Assembly: GCA_002304945.1 (NCBI GenBank)
Contig: DBPQ01000048.1
Location: 8,588-68,649, forward strand
Reading direction: 5' to 3'
Source: Actinomycetales bacterium UBA1416
GTDB taxonomy: Bacteria; Actinomycetota; Actinomycetes; Actinomycetales; Actinomycetaceae
DNA length: 60,062 bases
Shown: positions 7,905-18,482 of the stretch, piece after piece
Numbering within the stretch: the first letter of the stretch is position 1
How the letters are laid out: each line of letters begins with the position of its first letter
Made by a program: the position numbers and the translations under genes
The notes under the pieces: model-generated
Told to the model about the DNA's origin: nothing
The model's input: the letters and a program-made list of their open reading frames with translations, nothing else
Databases searched by the model: none

Positions 7905-7920
7905 TGTGCAACGAGCCACA
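7905..7920. promoter_or_regulatory. CRP/GlxR-like inverted half-sites (weak)
   Basis: TGTG, 8 nt, then CACA matches the core spacing of CRP/GlxR-type sites but lacks the flanking A and T. It lies in the 208-nt divergent region between the coiled-coil gene and the 7988 gene. That region otherwise holds only a short CGGGG/CCCCG hairpin near 7933-7947 and a TTGAAC at 7960-7965. Confidence 0.15.
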
Positions 7921-7987
7921 CGGGGCGAAATTCCGGGGGTATCCCCGTAATCTTGCCTGTTGAACAACCGCGAACGTTAGGAACCCT

Positions 7988-9082
7988 GTGATCCGTCGAA
8001 TCCTCGCGGCCGTGCTGGTCGTGCTCGGCCTCGTCGCCATCGGGCTGGGAGTTGCCTCGGCGACGGTCTGGCGCTCCTCCGACACGGTGACAGCGGGCAT
8101 GCCGGACCCGACGGCGCCCGTCGTCGTCGTCGAGCCAGGGGTGCTCGGAATGGTCGCGGAGTCCGTCACGGTCACGGCCAGGGCCGTGGATGCCGATGCC
8201 CCCGTGCTCCTGGCCTTCGCACCTACGGGCGACGTCGAGGCCTGGCTCGGCGACGCGGCCCACCACCGCGTCACCGGCATGTCCTCCTGGACCGACCTCC
8301 GCATCGAGGACGTCGCCGGCGAGGAGACGGTGCCGAACCCCGCTGGGGCGGATCTCTGGCGCAGTGAGATCACCGGGACCGGTGAGCTGGTGGAGGAGCT
8401 CACGGCGGACTCCGCCGATGTCGCGCTCCTGGCTGCCACGGACGGCACCGCACCCGCCCCCGCGATCACGCTCGAGTGGTCCGTGCCGGTGGACAACCCC
8501 TACTTCGTGCCGCTGCTGGTGGCCGGCGGGATCCTCCTGCTCGCCGGGCTGGGCCTGATCGCCTATGACGTCCTCGTCCGGCGTGAGGTGCGCGCCCGGG
8601 AGAGGGCGCGCGAGGCGCGTCGTGAGGCCGACTCCACGGCCACCGCCCAGATGCAGGCGCTGCCCGCGCAGGACGCAGCCACGGTCGCCGCGGCCGCCGG
8701 GGGAGCAACCGCCCCCGCGCTGACGGACACCGCGCTCACGAGGCGGCAGCTCCGTGAACTCGAACGGCGACGCCGCCAGGAGGATCCGCGCCAGGCCGCG
8801 GACGGCCCCGTCGCGCGGAGCGGCGGCATGGCGGGGGCGGGGATCGTCCCGGCGGTGCTCGACCCGGAGCGTCACCGGGCGCTGCGGTACGTCGAGGAAC
8901 CCCCGGAGGAGGAGCGTCCGGTGGTCCCGGCAGCCGAGGAGGAGACCGGTGCGGATGCCGGACCGGCGCGCGGCAGCGCGATCGTCCCCGGCGTGGCGGA
9001 CCCGGACAGGCACCGCACGGCAGAGCCCGAACGAACGTCATGGCGTGCCCTGTGGGGCTTCGGCGAGGAGGAGCAGCGATGA
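7988..9082 (+). CDS. Two-TM membrane protein with extracytoplasmic domain
   Basis: The 364-residue protein starts with GTG at 7988. TM1 spans about residues 4-25 and TM2 about 173-197 (FVPLLVAGGILLLAGLGLIAY), with a predicted extracytoplasmic domain of about 145 residues between them. A basic, Arg-rich cytoplasmic tail follows TM2. The tail carries a duplicated motif, GIVPAVLDPERHR (285-297) and AIVPGVADPDRHR (331-343), and ends SWRALWGFGEEEQR. I do not recognise a named family. The stop overlaps the next gene by ATGA, so this protein and the following lipoprotein are probably made together and may act as a pair in the envelope. Confidence 0.75.
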   Translation: MIRRILAAVLVVLGLVAIGLGVASATVWRSSDTVTAGMPDPTAPVVVVEPGVLGMVAESVTVTARAVDADAPVLLAFAPTGDVEAWLGDAAHHRVTGMSSWTDLRIEDVAGEETVPNPAGADLWRSEITGTGELVEELTADSADVALLAATDGTAPAPAITLEWSVPVDNPYFVPLLVAGGILLLAGLGLIAYDVLVRREVRARERAREARREADSTATAQMQALPAQDAATVAAAAGGATAPALTDTALTRRQLRELERRRRQEDPRQAADGPVARSGGMAGAGIVPAVLDPERHRALRYVEEPPEEERPVVPAAEEETGADAGPARGSAIVPGVADPDRHRTAEPERTSWRALWGFGEEEQR

Positions 9083-10083
9083 GGAACCCGATCACAGGAC
9101 TCACCGTCCTCGCGCTCGCCCTCGGCCTCGCCGCCTGCGGTCCGGAGCCCGTCCCGGAGCCCCGCGAGGTCGAGACGCCGGACGCGCCGCTCGCCGTCGT
9201 CGACGCCGACCAGCTCGCGAGCATCCTGACGGCGGTCACGGAGACCCTCGCCGCCGCCGACGCCGCGTCCGACGCCGAGCAGCTCGCGGGCCGCGTCACC
9301 GGCCCGGCCGCCACCATGCGGGCCGCCGAGTACGAGCTGGCACGCATCACCGAGGGGGAGGAGACCGTCACCCCCCTCGTCACCGACGCCCAGGTGGCCG
9401 TCGTGGGAGCCACCGCCGCCTGGCCACGGGTCGTCCAGGTGGTCACCACCATTCCCGAGGGCTCCAACCTCCCCCTGCTCATCACCCTGGTGCAGTCCGA
9501 GCCACGCGCCGACTACCGGCTCTGGTCCTGGGTGCAGCTCCTCCCCGGCACGGAGACCCCGCCGACCGTCAACCCGGCCACCGGCTCCCCGCAGGTGCCC
9601 GCTGACGCCGACACCCTCCTCGTTCCGCCGGGCGAGGTCCTGGCGCGGTACGTGGACGTCCTGAACGACGCCGATTCCGAGCACGCCGCGCTGTTCGCCG
9701 AGGACGAGGTGCGCACGCTCTTCGCCGAGGATCTCGAGGCGCTGTCCGACGGCGCGTCGGAGGCGGGGACCGTCGACCAGACCGCGGCCACGACGGACAG
9801 CGGCACCCATGCGCTCGGGACGCACGACGGCGGCGCGATCGTCGTCGGGGCCATCCGCCGGACGTTGGTGTTCACCCGCACCGTCGAGGACTCCACGCTC
9901 ACGGTGGGGTCGAACCTCGCGTGGGACGGGGACGCCGAGGTGGAGGGCTCCCTCACCGCGGACCACCTCCTGACCCTCGCCTTCCACGTCCCGGCGGCGG
10001 GCAGCGAGGACCCGATCCGGCTGCTCGGGGCGGAGCAGGTGCTCACCGGCGTGGAACGCGACGATTCGGTCTCGCCCGACTGA
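9079..10083 (+). CDS. Lipoprotein, function unknown
   Basis: The 334-residue protein starts at ATG 9079, overlapping the previous stop (ATGA). The N-terminus MRNPITGLTVLALALGLAAC is a type II signal peptide with lipobox LAAC, so Cys20 would be lipidated and the protein anchored on the outer face of the membrane. The mature part is acidic and contains no enzymatic motif I recognise; features include TIPEGSNLPLLITLVQSEPRA and repeated Ala/Asp/Glu-rich helices near residues 45-85. Translational coupling with the two-TM protein upstream suggests a joint envelope role. Confidence 0.8.
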   Translation: MRNPITGLTVLALALGLAACGPEPVPEPREVETPDAPLAVVDADQLASILTAVTETLAAADAASDAEQLAGRVTGPAATMRAAEYELARITEGEETVTPLVTDAQVAVVGATAAWPRVVQVVTTIPEGSNLPLLITLVQSEPRADYRLWSWVQLLPGTETPPTVNPATGSPQVPADADTLLVPPGEVLARYVDVLNDADSEHAALFAEDEVRTLFAEDLEALSDGASEAGTVDQTAATTDSGTHALGTHDGGAIVVGAIRRTLVFTRTVEDSTLTVGSNLAWDGDAEVEGSLTADHLLTLAFHVPAAGSEDPIRLLGAEQVLTGVERDDSVSPD

Positions 10084-10093
10084 GTCCTACGAT
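10065..10093 (+). promoter_or_regulatory. Candidate leaderless promoter of the thioredoxin-TPR gene
   Basis: TTCGGT (10065-10070), a 17-nt spacer and TACGAT (10088-10093) stand 6 nt before the ATG at 10100, in the end of the lipoprotein gene. Confidence 0.4.
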
Positions 10094-10099
10094 GGGTGC

Positions 10100-10975
10100 A
10101 TGAACTCACTCAACGTGCACGGCGCCGTCGACCTGTCGGCGCTCACCCCCCGGAAGCCCGCCGCGACCCGCGCCCCCAGCGGCGTGGTCGTGGACGTCAC
10201 CGACGCGACCTTCGAGGAACTCGTCCAGCGGTCCCGCACCGTCCCCGTGGTGGTCGACCTCTGGGCGTCCTGGTGCCAGCCCTGCAAGACGCTCGGCCCC
10301 ATCCTGGAGAAGCTGGCCGCGGAGTACGGGGGCCGCTTCCAGCTCGCGAAGATCGACGTCGACGCCAACCCCCAGGTCGCCGCAGCGTTCCAGGTCCAGT
10401 CCATCCCGACCGTCGTGGCCCTCCTCGGCGGCCAGGCGGTGCCCCTGTTCCAGGGCGCCTACCCGGAGGCTCAGATCCGCCAGATCCTCGACCAGTTGCT
10501 CACCGTGGCCGCGCAGAACGGCGTGACCGGGACGATCGGCGGGGCCGAGAGCGAGCCGGAGGCCGAACCGGACCTTCCCCCGCTCCACGCGGCGGGCCAG
10601 GCCGCAATCGAGGCCGGGGACTGGGCGGCGGCCGAGGAGGCCTACCGCAAGGCCCTGAAGGAGAACCCGGCCGACGCGGACGCGAAGGCCGCCCTCGCAC
10701 AGGTCCAGCTGTTCGGCCGCCTCGAGGGGACGGACCTCGACGAGGCGATCGCGGCGGCCCGGGACGGCGACCTCGCCTCCCAGCTCCTGGCGGCTGACGC
10801 CGAGATGGCCAGCGGCCGACCCGCGGCGGCGTTCGACCGCCTCATCGCCGTCGTCCGGTCCGGCGGGGAGAACCGCGAGCCGGCGCGCGCCCGCCTCGTC
10901 GAGTACTTCGACGTCGTCGGCTCCTCGGACGAGGTGGCGGCCGCGCGGCGGAAGCTCGCCTCCGCGCTCTACTGA
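10100..10975 (+). CDS. Thioredoxin-TPR fusion protein (YbbN/CnoX-like)
   Basis: The 291-residue protein has a thioredoxin domain at about residues 30-140 with active site WCQPC (Cys59, Cys62) and cis-proline loop SIPTVV (Pro103). A TPR-like helical region fills the rest, including EAGDWAAAEEAYRKALKENPADADA. This is the architecture of YbbN/CnoX-like proteins, which combine protein binding with a thioredoxin fold and in proteobacteria protect clients from oxidative stress. Unlike E. coli YbbN (SQHC), it keeps a CxxC pair, so redox activity is possible. It has a leaderless-type promoter of its own. Confidence 0.88.
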   Translation: MNSLNVHGAVDLSALTPRKPAATRAPSGVVVDVTDATFEELVQRSRTVPVVVDLWASWCQPCKTLGPILEKLAAEYGGRFQLAKIDVDANPQVAAAFQVQSIPTVVALLGGQAVPLFQGAYPEAQIRQILDQLLTVAAQNGVTGTIGGAESEPEAEPDLPPLHAAGQAAIEAGDWAAAEEAYRKALKENPADADAKAALAQVQLFGRLEGTDLDEAIAAARDGDLASQLLAADAEMASGRPAAAFDRLIAVVRSGGENREPARARLVEYFDVVGSSDEVAAARRKLASALY

Positions 10976-11000
10976 CCGGACACGTTCGCTGCTCGACGAC

Positions 11001-11034
11001 GTGAGGGCGGGGGCCCGACGGCCCCCGCCCTCAC
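11001..11034. terminator. Bidirectional hairpin between convergent genes
   Basis: A perfect 15-bp stem (GTGAGGGCGGGGGCC and its complement) encloses a CGAC loop. No U-tract follows, as is usual in high-GC actinobacteria. It separates the thioredoxin-TPR gene from the convergent glgB. Confidence 0.75.
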
Positions 11035-11064
11035 GTGTCGCGGTCTGCTCCGGGGAGCGCCCTG

Positions 11065-13257
11065 CTACTGGGGAGCGCCCGCACCCGTGTCCGGGACGAG
11101 CCACAGCGCGCCGAGCGGGGGCACGCGCAGCCGCACGGAGAACGGCCGGCCCTGCCAGGGGATCTCCTCCGCCTCGACCCTGCCGAGGTTGCCCACGCCG
11201 GAGCCGCCGTACTCGACGGCATCGGTGTTGAGTACCTCGAGCCAGTCACCGCCGTGCGGCAGCCCGACCCGGTAGCCCTCGTGGGGCACCCCCGCGAAGT
11301 TCACGATGCACACCATGTGCTCGGAGAAGTCGGGGGTCTTGCGCAGGTAGATGATCGTGTTGTGGTCCCCGTCGCCGGCCTCGATCCACTCGAAGCCCTC
11401 GTGGGAGAAGTCGTCCGCCCAGAGGGCAGGGCTGGCCTTGTACAGCTCGTTCATCCGGGCGACGAGGTCGGAGACCCCGGCGTGGGTGGGGTTGTCGAGG
11501 TGCCACCAGTCGAGGCCGCGGGACTCGTTCCACTCTGCCTCCTGGGCGAACTCCTGACCCATGAAGATCAGCTGCTTGCCGGGGTGGGACCACTGGTAGG
11601 CCAGCAGGGCACGAACGCCGGCCAGCTGCTGCCACCAGTCACCCGGCATCTTCCGCATGATCGAACCCTTGCCGTGCACGACCTCGTCGTGCGAGAGCGG
11701 CAGGATGAACTGCTCGGAGAACGCGTAGATGAGGGAGAACGTCAGCTCGCCGTGGTGGTAGCGCCGGTTGATCGGCAGCTCGGAGAGGTACCGCAGGGTG
11801 TCGTTCATCCACCCCATGTTCCACTTCATCCCGAAGCCGAGGCCCCCGATGTTGGTGGGCGCGGTGACGCCCGGCCAGGCGGTCGACTCCTCGGCGATCA
11901 TGACGACGCCGGGCACCTTCTTGTAGGCGGTCGCGTTCGCCTCCTGCAGGAAGGAGATGGCCTCGAGGTTCTCCCGGCCGCCGTGCGCGTTCGGGCGCCA
12001 CTGGCCGTCCTTGCGGGAGTAGTCGAGGTAGAGCATGGAGGCAACGGCGTCGACGCGGAGGCCGTCGATGTGGAACTCCTGCAGCCAGTACAGCGCGTTG
12101 GCGACGAGGAAGTTGCGGACCTCCCGGCGGCCGAAGTTGAAGATCATCGTGCCCCAGTCGGGGTGCTCGCCCCGCAGCGGGTCCGGGTCCTCGTACAGCG
12201 CGGTGCCGTCGAAGCGGGCGAGCGCCCACATGTCCTTCGGGAAGTGGGCAGGCACCCAGTCGAGGATGACGCCGATCCCTGCCTGGTGGAACCTGTCCAC
12301 GAGGTAGCGGAAGTCGTCCGGCACGCCGAGCCGCGCCGTCGGCGCGTAGTACGAGGTGACCTGGTACCCCCACGACCCACCGAACGGGTGCTCCGCCACC
12401 GGCATGAACTCGACGTGGGTGAAGCCGAGCCGCTGGACGTACTCGACGAGTTCGTCACCGAGCTCCCGGTAGCCGATCCCCTGCTTCCAGGAGGCGAGGT
12501 GGACCTCGTAGATCGACATCGGAGCGGCGTGCGGCTGGACCTGCGCCCGCCTCTCCAGCCACTCGTCGTCGCCCCACTCGTAGGACGAGTCGGTGATGAC
12601 CGAGGCGGTCGACGGCGGGACCTCCGTGGCGCGGGCCATCGGGTCCGCCTTCTCGTGCCACGAGCCGTCCCGGGAGGCGATCTCGAACTTGTAGCGGTGC
12701 CCGATCTCGGCGCCCGGCACGAAGATCTCCCACACGCCGGAGGCGCCCAGTGACCGCATCGCGGAGAGGGAGCCGTTCCACGAGTTGAAGTCGCCCTTGA
12801 CGCGGACGGAGCGGGCGTTGGGTGCCCAGACCGCGAAGGAGGCGCCCCGCACCTCGCCCATCTCGCTCGGGTAGGCCCGGAGGTGGGCGCCCAGGACCTT
12901 CCACAGCTCCTCGTGCCGTCCCTCGCCGATGAGGTACTGGTCCATCTCCCCCAGAGTGGGGAGGAACCGGTAGGGGTCGTCCACGGTCGAGGTGGTCTCG
13001 CCGTACGTGACCCGCACGCGGTAGTCGGGGACCGTGTCACCCTCCACGATCGCGGCCCAGACGCCGTCGCACTCGTGGGAGGCCGGGTAGGAGGCCGTGG
13101 GCGTGACGATCTCCACCGCATCCGCCAGTGGCCGCAGGGTCCGGATGGTCACGGCGCCGTCGAAGACGTGCGGTCCGAGGACCTCGTGCGGGTTGTGGTG
13201 CAGGCCGCGGGCCACGGTGGTGAGCACGCCTGGGTCAACGGGGAAGTGTTCGGTCAT
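11065..13257 (-). CDS. glgB: 1,4-alpha-glucan branching enzyme GlgB
   Basis: The 730-residue protein is full length for GlgB. It starts MTEHFPVDPGVLTTVARGLHHNPHEVLGPH, has two N-terminal beta domains (about 20-115 and 120-215, with FAVWAPNARSVRVKGDFNSW), and a GH13 barrel with DWVPAHFPKD, GLRVDAVASMLYLDYSR (nucleophile Asp), VMIAEESTAWPGVT (acid/base Glu) and LSHDEVVHGKGS. It ends in a C-terminal beta domain. It introduces alpha-1,6 branches into linear maltosyl chains made by GlgE. It is the last gene of the glgE-treS-mak-glgB row, 75 nt after mak; a TTGACC in that gap could serve an internal promoter. Confidence 0.95.
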   Translation of the reverse strand: MTEHFPVDPGVLTTVARGLHHNPHEVLGPHVFDGAVTIRTLRPLADAVEIVTPTASYPASHECDGVWAAIVEGDTVPDYRVRVTYGETTSTVDDPYRFLPTLGEMDQYLIGEGRHEELWKVLGAHLRAYPSEMGEVRGASFAVWAPNARSVRVKGDFNSWNGSLSAMRSLGASGVWEIFVPGAEIGHRYKFEIASRDGSWHEKADPMARATEVPPSTASVITDSSYEWGDDEWLERRAQVQPHAAPMSIYEVHLASWKQGIGYRELGDELVEYVQRLGFTHVEFMPVAEHPFGGSWGYQVTSYYAPTARLGVPDDFRYLVDRFHQAGIGVILDWVPAHFPKDMWALARFDGTALYEDPDPLRGEHPDWGTMIFNFGRREVRNFLVANALYWLQEFHIDGLRVDAVASMLYLDYSRKDGQWRPNAHGGRENLEAISFLQEANATAYKKVPGVVMIAEESTAWPGVTAPTNIGGLGFGMKWNMGWMNDTLRYLSELPINRRYHHGELTFSLIYAFSEQFILPLSHDEVVHGKGSIMRKMPGDWWQQLAGVRALLAYQWSHPGKQLIFMGQEFAQEAEWNESRGLDWWHLDNPTHAGVSDLVARMNELYKASPALWADDFSHEGFEWIEAGDGDHNTIIYLRKTPDFSEHMVCIVNFAGVPHEGYRVGLPHGGDWLEVLNTDAVEYGGSGVGNLGRVEAEEIPWQGRPFSVRLRVPPLGALWLVPDTGAGAPQ

Positions 13258-13332
13258 GGGTCTATTCTCCCACCTATTCCATCCGGCCGGGAGCGGGATT
13301 GTCCCCGCGCCCGGGTCAATTTCAGCTGCCCC

Positions 13333-14598
13333 TCAGGGGAGCAGGCGCTCGATCGCAGCCATTGGGATGCGCAGCCAGCCGGGACGGTTCCGGGCCTCGT
13401 ACACGGCCTCGTAGAGGGCCTTGTCGAGTTCGAGGGCGGCGAGGAGCTCGCCGTGGTCCCGGGGGTCGGCGCCGGCGTCGGCGGCGTACCCGTCCAGGAA
13501 CAGGTCACGCGCGCGCCGGGCCCACTGCGGCTCGTCGGCCGTCTCCGCCGCCGCTGCCGCGTAGTCGAAGGACCGCAGCATCCCCGCGACGTCCCGCAGC
13601 GCGAGGTCGGGCAGCCGCCGCTCGGCGAGAGGGCGCAGCGGTTCGCCCTCGAAGTCGAGGAGCACCCAGCCACGCCGCGGCGCCTGGATCACCTGCCCGA
13701 GGTGGTAGTCGCCGTGCATCCGCTGCAACGCGGGCCATGGGACGCCGGCGGCGTGCGCGTACAGCGCCTCGACGCGGCCGAGGTGCTGCCGGAGCGGCTC
13801 GACCGCGCGCGCGGCCGTCTCGGCCCGCTCGCGCCACTGGGCGAGGAGGGTCTCCCGGTCCTCCTGCGTCACCTCGCGGGTGCCGCACTCGGCCGCGAGC
13901 AACCGGTGGACCTCGGCGGTCGCAGTCCCGAGCGAGCGGGCGTCGAACTCGTCCCCGGCACGCAGCGCCTCGAGCGCCACCCGCCAGGCGTCCTGGGCGC
14001 CCGCGATGAACTCCTGGGTGACGGCGAGGTCGCCCTTCTCCTGGGTCCCGGTGCGCGCCCACGAGCCGCGCAGGGCACCGAGGAAGGCCGGCACGCGGGC
14101 GGTGCCCGCCCTGCTGAGCACCTCCTGCAGCTCGATGTCGGGGTTGACGCCGTCGGCCAGCACGCGGAACACCTTCGCGATCACCGTCCGCTGCGCGCCC
14201 GCACCGTCCTCCACCTGGCAGATGACGGAGGTGTTGGACTGCTCTCCCGAGAGCACCTTCGCGCCGTGGAGGGTGTACCCGGGGGTGGTCCGGTCGAGGA
14301 GCCAGGAGGCGTGCACCGGGTCGTGGCAGCCGTCGTAGACCCACCCGGCGGAGGAGACGCCCACGAGCGCGGCCTCGGGCAGGTCCGCCCGGTCCCCGTG
14401 CAGCGTGAGCGGCACCTGGTAGACGACGGCGGCGCCGGAGGCCTCGTCGCAGACCATGGCACGCGCGATGTGCACACCGTCGACGGTGGCGAGGTGCGTC
14501 ACGTCGAGGTCCGTGATGCGGGGTGACGCGTTCTTGGTGGAGTACCAGCGCTGCCCGGGCAGCCACTCGGTGAGCAGGTCGCGCAGGTCCGGGATCAC
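13333..14598 (-). CDS. mak: Maltokinase
   Basis: The 421-residue protein has the maltokinase N-terminal cap (LLTEWLPGQRWYSTKN) and an aminoglycoside-phosphotransferase-like kinase core with the catalytic loop MHGDYHLGQVI and the metal-binding LLDFEGEP. It phosphorylates maltose with ATP to maltose 1-phosphate, the donor for GlgE. It starts with GTG at 14598, overlapping the treS stop (GTGA). In many actinobacteria Mak is fused to or complexed with TreS; here they are separate but translationally coupled. Confidence 0.93.
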   Translation of the reverse strand: MIPDLRDLLTEWLPGQRWYSTKNASPRITDLDVTHLATVDGVHIARAMVCDEASGAAVVYQVPLTLHGDRADLPEAALVGVSSAGWVYDGCHDPVHASWLLDRTTPGYTLHGAKVLSGEQSNTSVICQVEDGAGAQRTVIAKVFRVLADGVNPDIELQEVLSRAGTARVPAFLGALRGSWARTGTQEKGDLAVTQEFIAGAQDAWRVALEALRAGDEFDARSLGTATAEVHRLLAAECGTREVTQEDRETLLAQWRERAETAARAVEPLRQHLGRVEALYAHAAGVPWPALQRMHGDYHLGQVIQAPRRGWVLLDFEGEPLRPLAERRLPDLALRDVAGMLRSFDYAAAAAETADEPQWARRARDLFLDGYAADAGADPRDHGELLAALELDKALYEAVYEARNRPGWLRIPMAAIERLLP

Positions 14599-16309
14599 TT
14601 CGACACCACCAGCCAGAAGAAGTCACGGGCGCCCATGGTGAGGGTGTAGCGGCCGTCCCTCGGCACGGAGGGGAACTCGGCGCCCCCGAAGACGTCCCGC
14701 ACGCTGGCCCCGCCCAGGCCCGGCATCGTGACCGTGGCGGCGCGCGCGGTGTTCGCGAGGTTCGCGACGCACAGGATCGTCTCCTCGCGGTTGCGCCGCA
14801 GGTAGGCGAGCACGGCCTCGTGGCTGGAGTCGAGGATCTCGGCGGTGCCGTTGCCGAACACGGGATGGGCGCGGCGGATCTCGAGGATGCCGCGCACCCA
14901 GTGCAGCAGGGAGGTCGGCGTGGCGAGCTGCGACTCCACGTTGACGGCCGTGAAGTTGTGGACGAGGGACTGGATGGGCGGCAGGAAGAGCTTGCCCGGA
15001 TCCGCCACCGAGAACGCGGCGTTCCTGTCCGGCGTCCACTGCATCGGGGTGCGCACCGCGTCCCGGTCGGGGAGCCAGATGTTGTCGCCCATTCCGATCT
15101 CGTCGCCGTAGTACAGGCAGGGGCTCCCCGGGAGCGAGAGGAGGAGGGCGTGGGCGAGCTCGATCTCCGCGCGCGAGTTCCCGAGCAGGGGAGCGAGCCG
15201 GCGCCGGATGCCGACGTTCGCGCGCATGCGGGGGTCCTCCGCGTACCAGCCGTACATGGCCGCGCGTTCCTCCGAGGTCACCATCTCGAGCGTGAGCTCG
15301 TCGTGGTTCCGCAGGAAGGTGCCCCACTGGCCGTGCGACGGGATGGCGGGGGTGTCGGCGAGGATGGTCTCGATGGCCCGGGCCCGCTGGTCCCGCAGGG
15401 CGTAGTAGATGCGGGGCATCACGGGGAAGTGGAAGCACATGTGGCACTCGGGATCGTCCTCGGTGCCGTAGTACTCCACCACGTCCTGGGGCCACTGGTT
15501 GGCCTCGGCCAGCATGATCGTGCCGGGGAACTCCTCGTCCACCATGGCCCGCAGCTCGCGCAGGAAGTCATGGGTCTGGGGGAGGTTCTCGCAGTTCGTG
15601 CCCTCTTCCTCGAACAGGTAGGGGATGGCGTCGAGCCGGAAGCCGTCCACCCCCACCCTGCACCAGTGGCGCACGACGTCGAACAGGGCGCGGTGCACGT
15701 CCGGGTTCTCGAAGTTCAGGTCCGGCTGGTGGGAGAAGAACCGGTGCCAGAAGTACTGGCGCCGCACCGGGTCGAAGGTCCAGTTGGACACCTCCGTGTC
15801 CACGAAGATGATCCGCGCGTCCGAGTACTCGGTGTTGTCGTCGGTCCACACGTAGAAGTCCCCGTAGGGGCCGGTCGGATCGGAGCGGGACGCCTGGAAC
15901 CACGGGTGGGCGTCGGAGGTGTGGTTCATGACCAGGTCGATGATCACCCGCATCCCGCGCTCGTGGGCGGCGTCCATCAACTCGGTGAAGTCGTCCACCG
16001 TGCCGTACTGGGAGGAGATGGAGGTGTAGTCGGACACGTCGTAGCCACCGTCCCGCATCGGGGAGGGGTAGAACGGCGGCAGCCACAGGCAGTCCACGCC
16101 CAGCCACGCCAGGTAGTCCAGGTGGTCGATCAGCCCGCGGAGGTCCCCGGTGCCGTCCCCGTCGGAGTCCGTGAACGCCCGGAGGAGGACCTCGTAGAAC
16201 ACGGCCGTCTTGAACCAGTCGGGATCGGGCTGCACGGGCGTGCGCCCGTGGTTGCGGACCGTCGCGAGGATCGCCGTCGTGGGGACGGTGACGGGGATGC
16301 GCTGCTGGC

Positions 16310-16313
<4 letters not shown>
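14595..16313 (-). CDS. treS: Trehalose synthase (maltose alpha-D-glucosyltransferase)
   Basis: The protein is 572 residues from GTG 16313, chosen because it overlaps the glgE stop (GTGA); an upstream start at 16385 would add a low-complexity extension inside glgE. The GH13 barrel has FKTAVFYEVLLRAF, DLVMNHTSDAHPW, VDGFRLDAIPYLFEEEGTNCENLP (nucleophile Asp), IMLAEANQWP (Glu) and FLRNHDELT. The SPMRDGGYDVSDYTSI segment is typical of TreS. It interconverts trehalose and maltose, feeding maltose to Mak. There is no fused maltokinase domain. Confidence 0.95.
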
Positions 16314-18340
<2,027 letters not shown>

Positions 18341-18346
18341 ACCTGC

Positions 18347-18352
18347 AAGCTA
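18347..18352 (-). promoter_or_regulatory. -10-like hexamer for glgE
   Basis: On the minus strand TAGCTT is followed by 6 nt and the GTG at 18340. The 142-nt glgE-glgP intergenic region also contains the glgP hexamer, so the two operons are divergently promoted. Confidence 0.45.
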
Positions 18353-18469
18353 CTAGCGATCGGCCCCTCGGCGCATCCAGTCCGCGCTCGCGGTCGGCGG
18401 GTCGCGGATGGGGCGCATCTCACGCTCCTGCGCGGGTGGGCGGGTTCCGGGGGGACCCGTGGTCTCACC

Positions 18470-18475
18470 TAGACT
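18470..18475 (+). promoter_or_regulatory. -10-like hexamer for glgP
   Basis: TAGACT is followed by 7 nt and the GTG at 18483. There is no Shine-Dalgarno sequence in the gap. Confidence 0.5.
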
Positions 18476-18482
18476 GGCGGAC

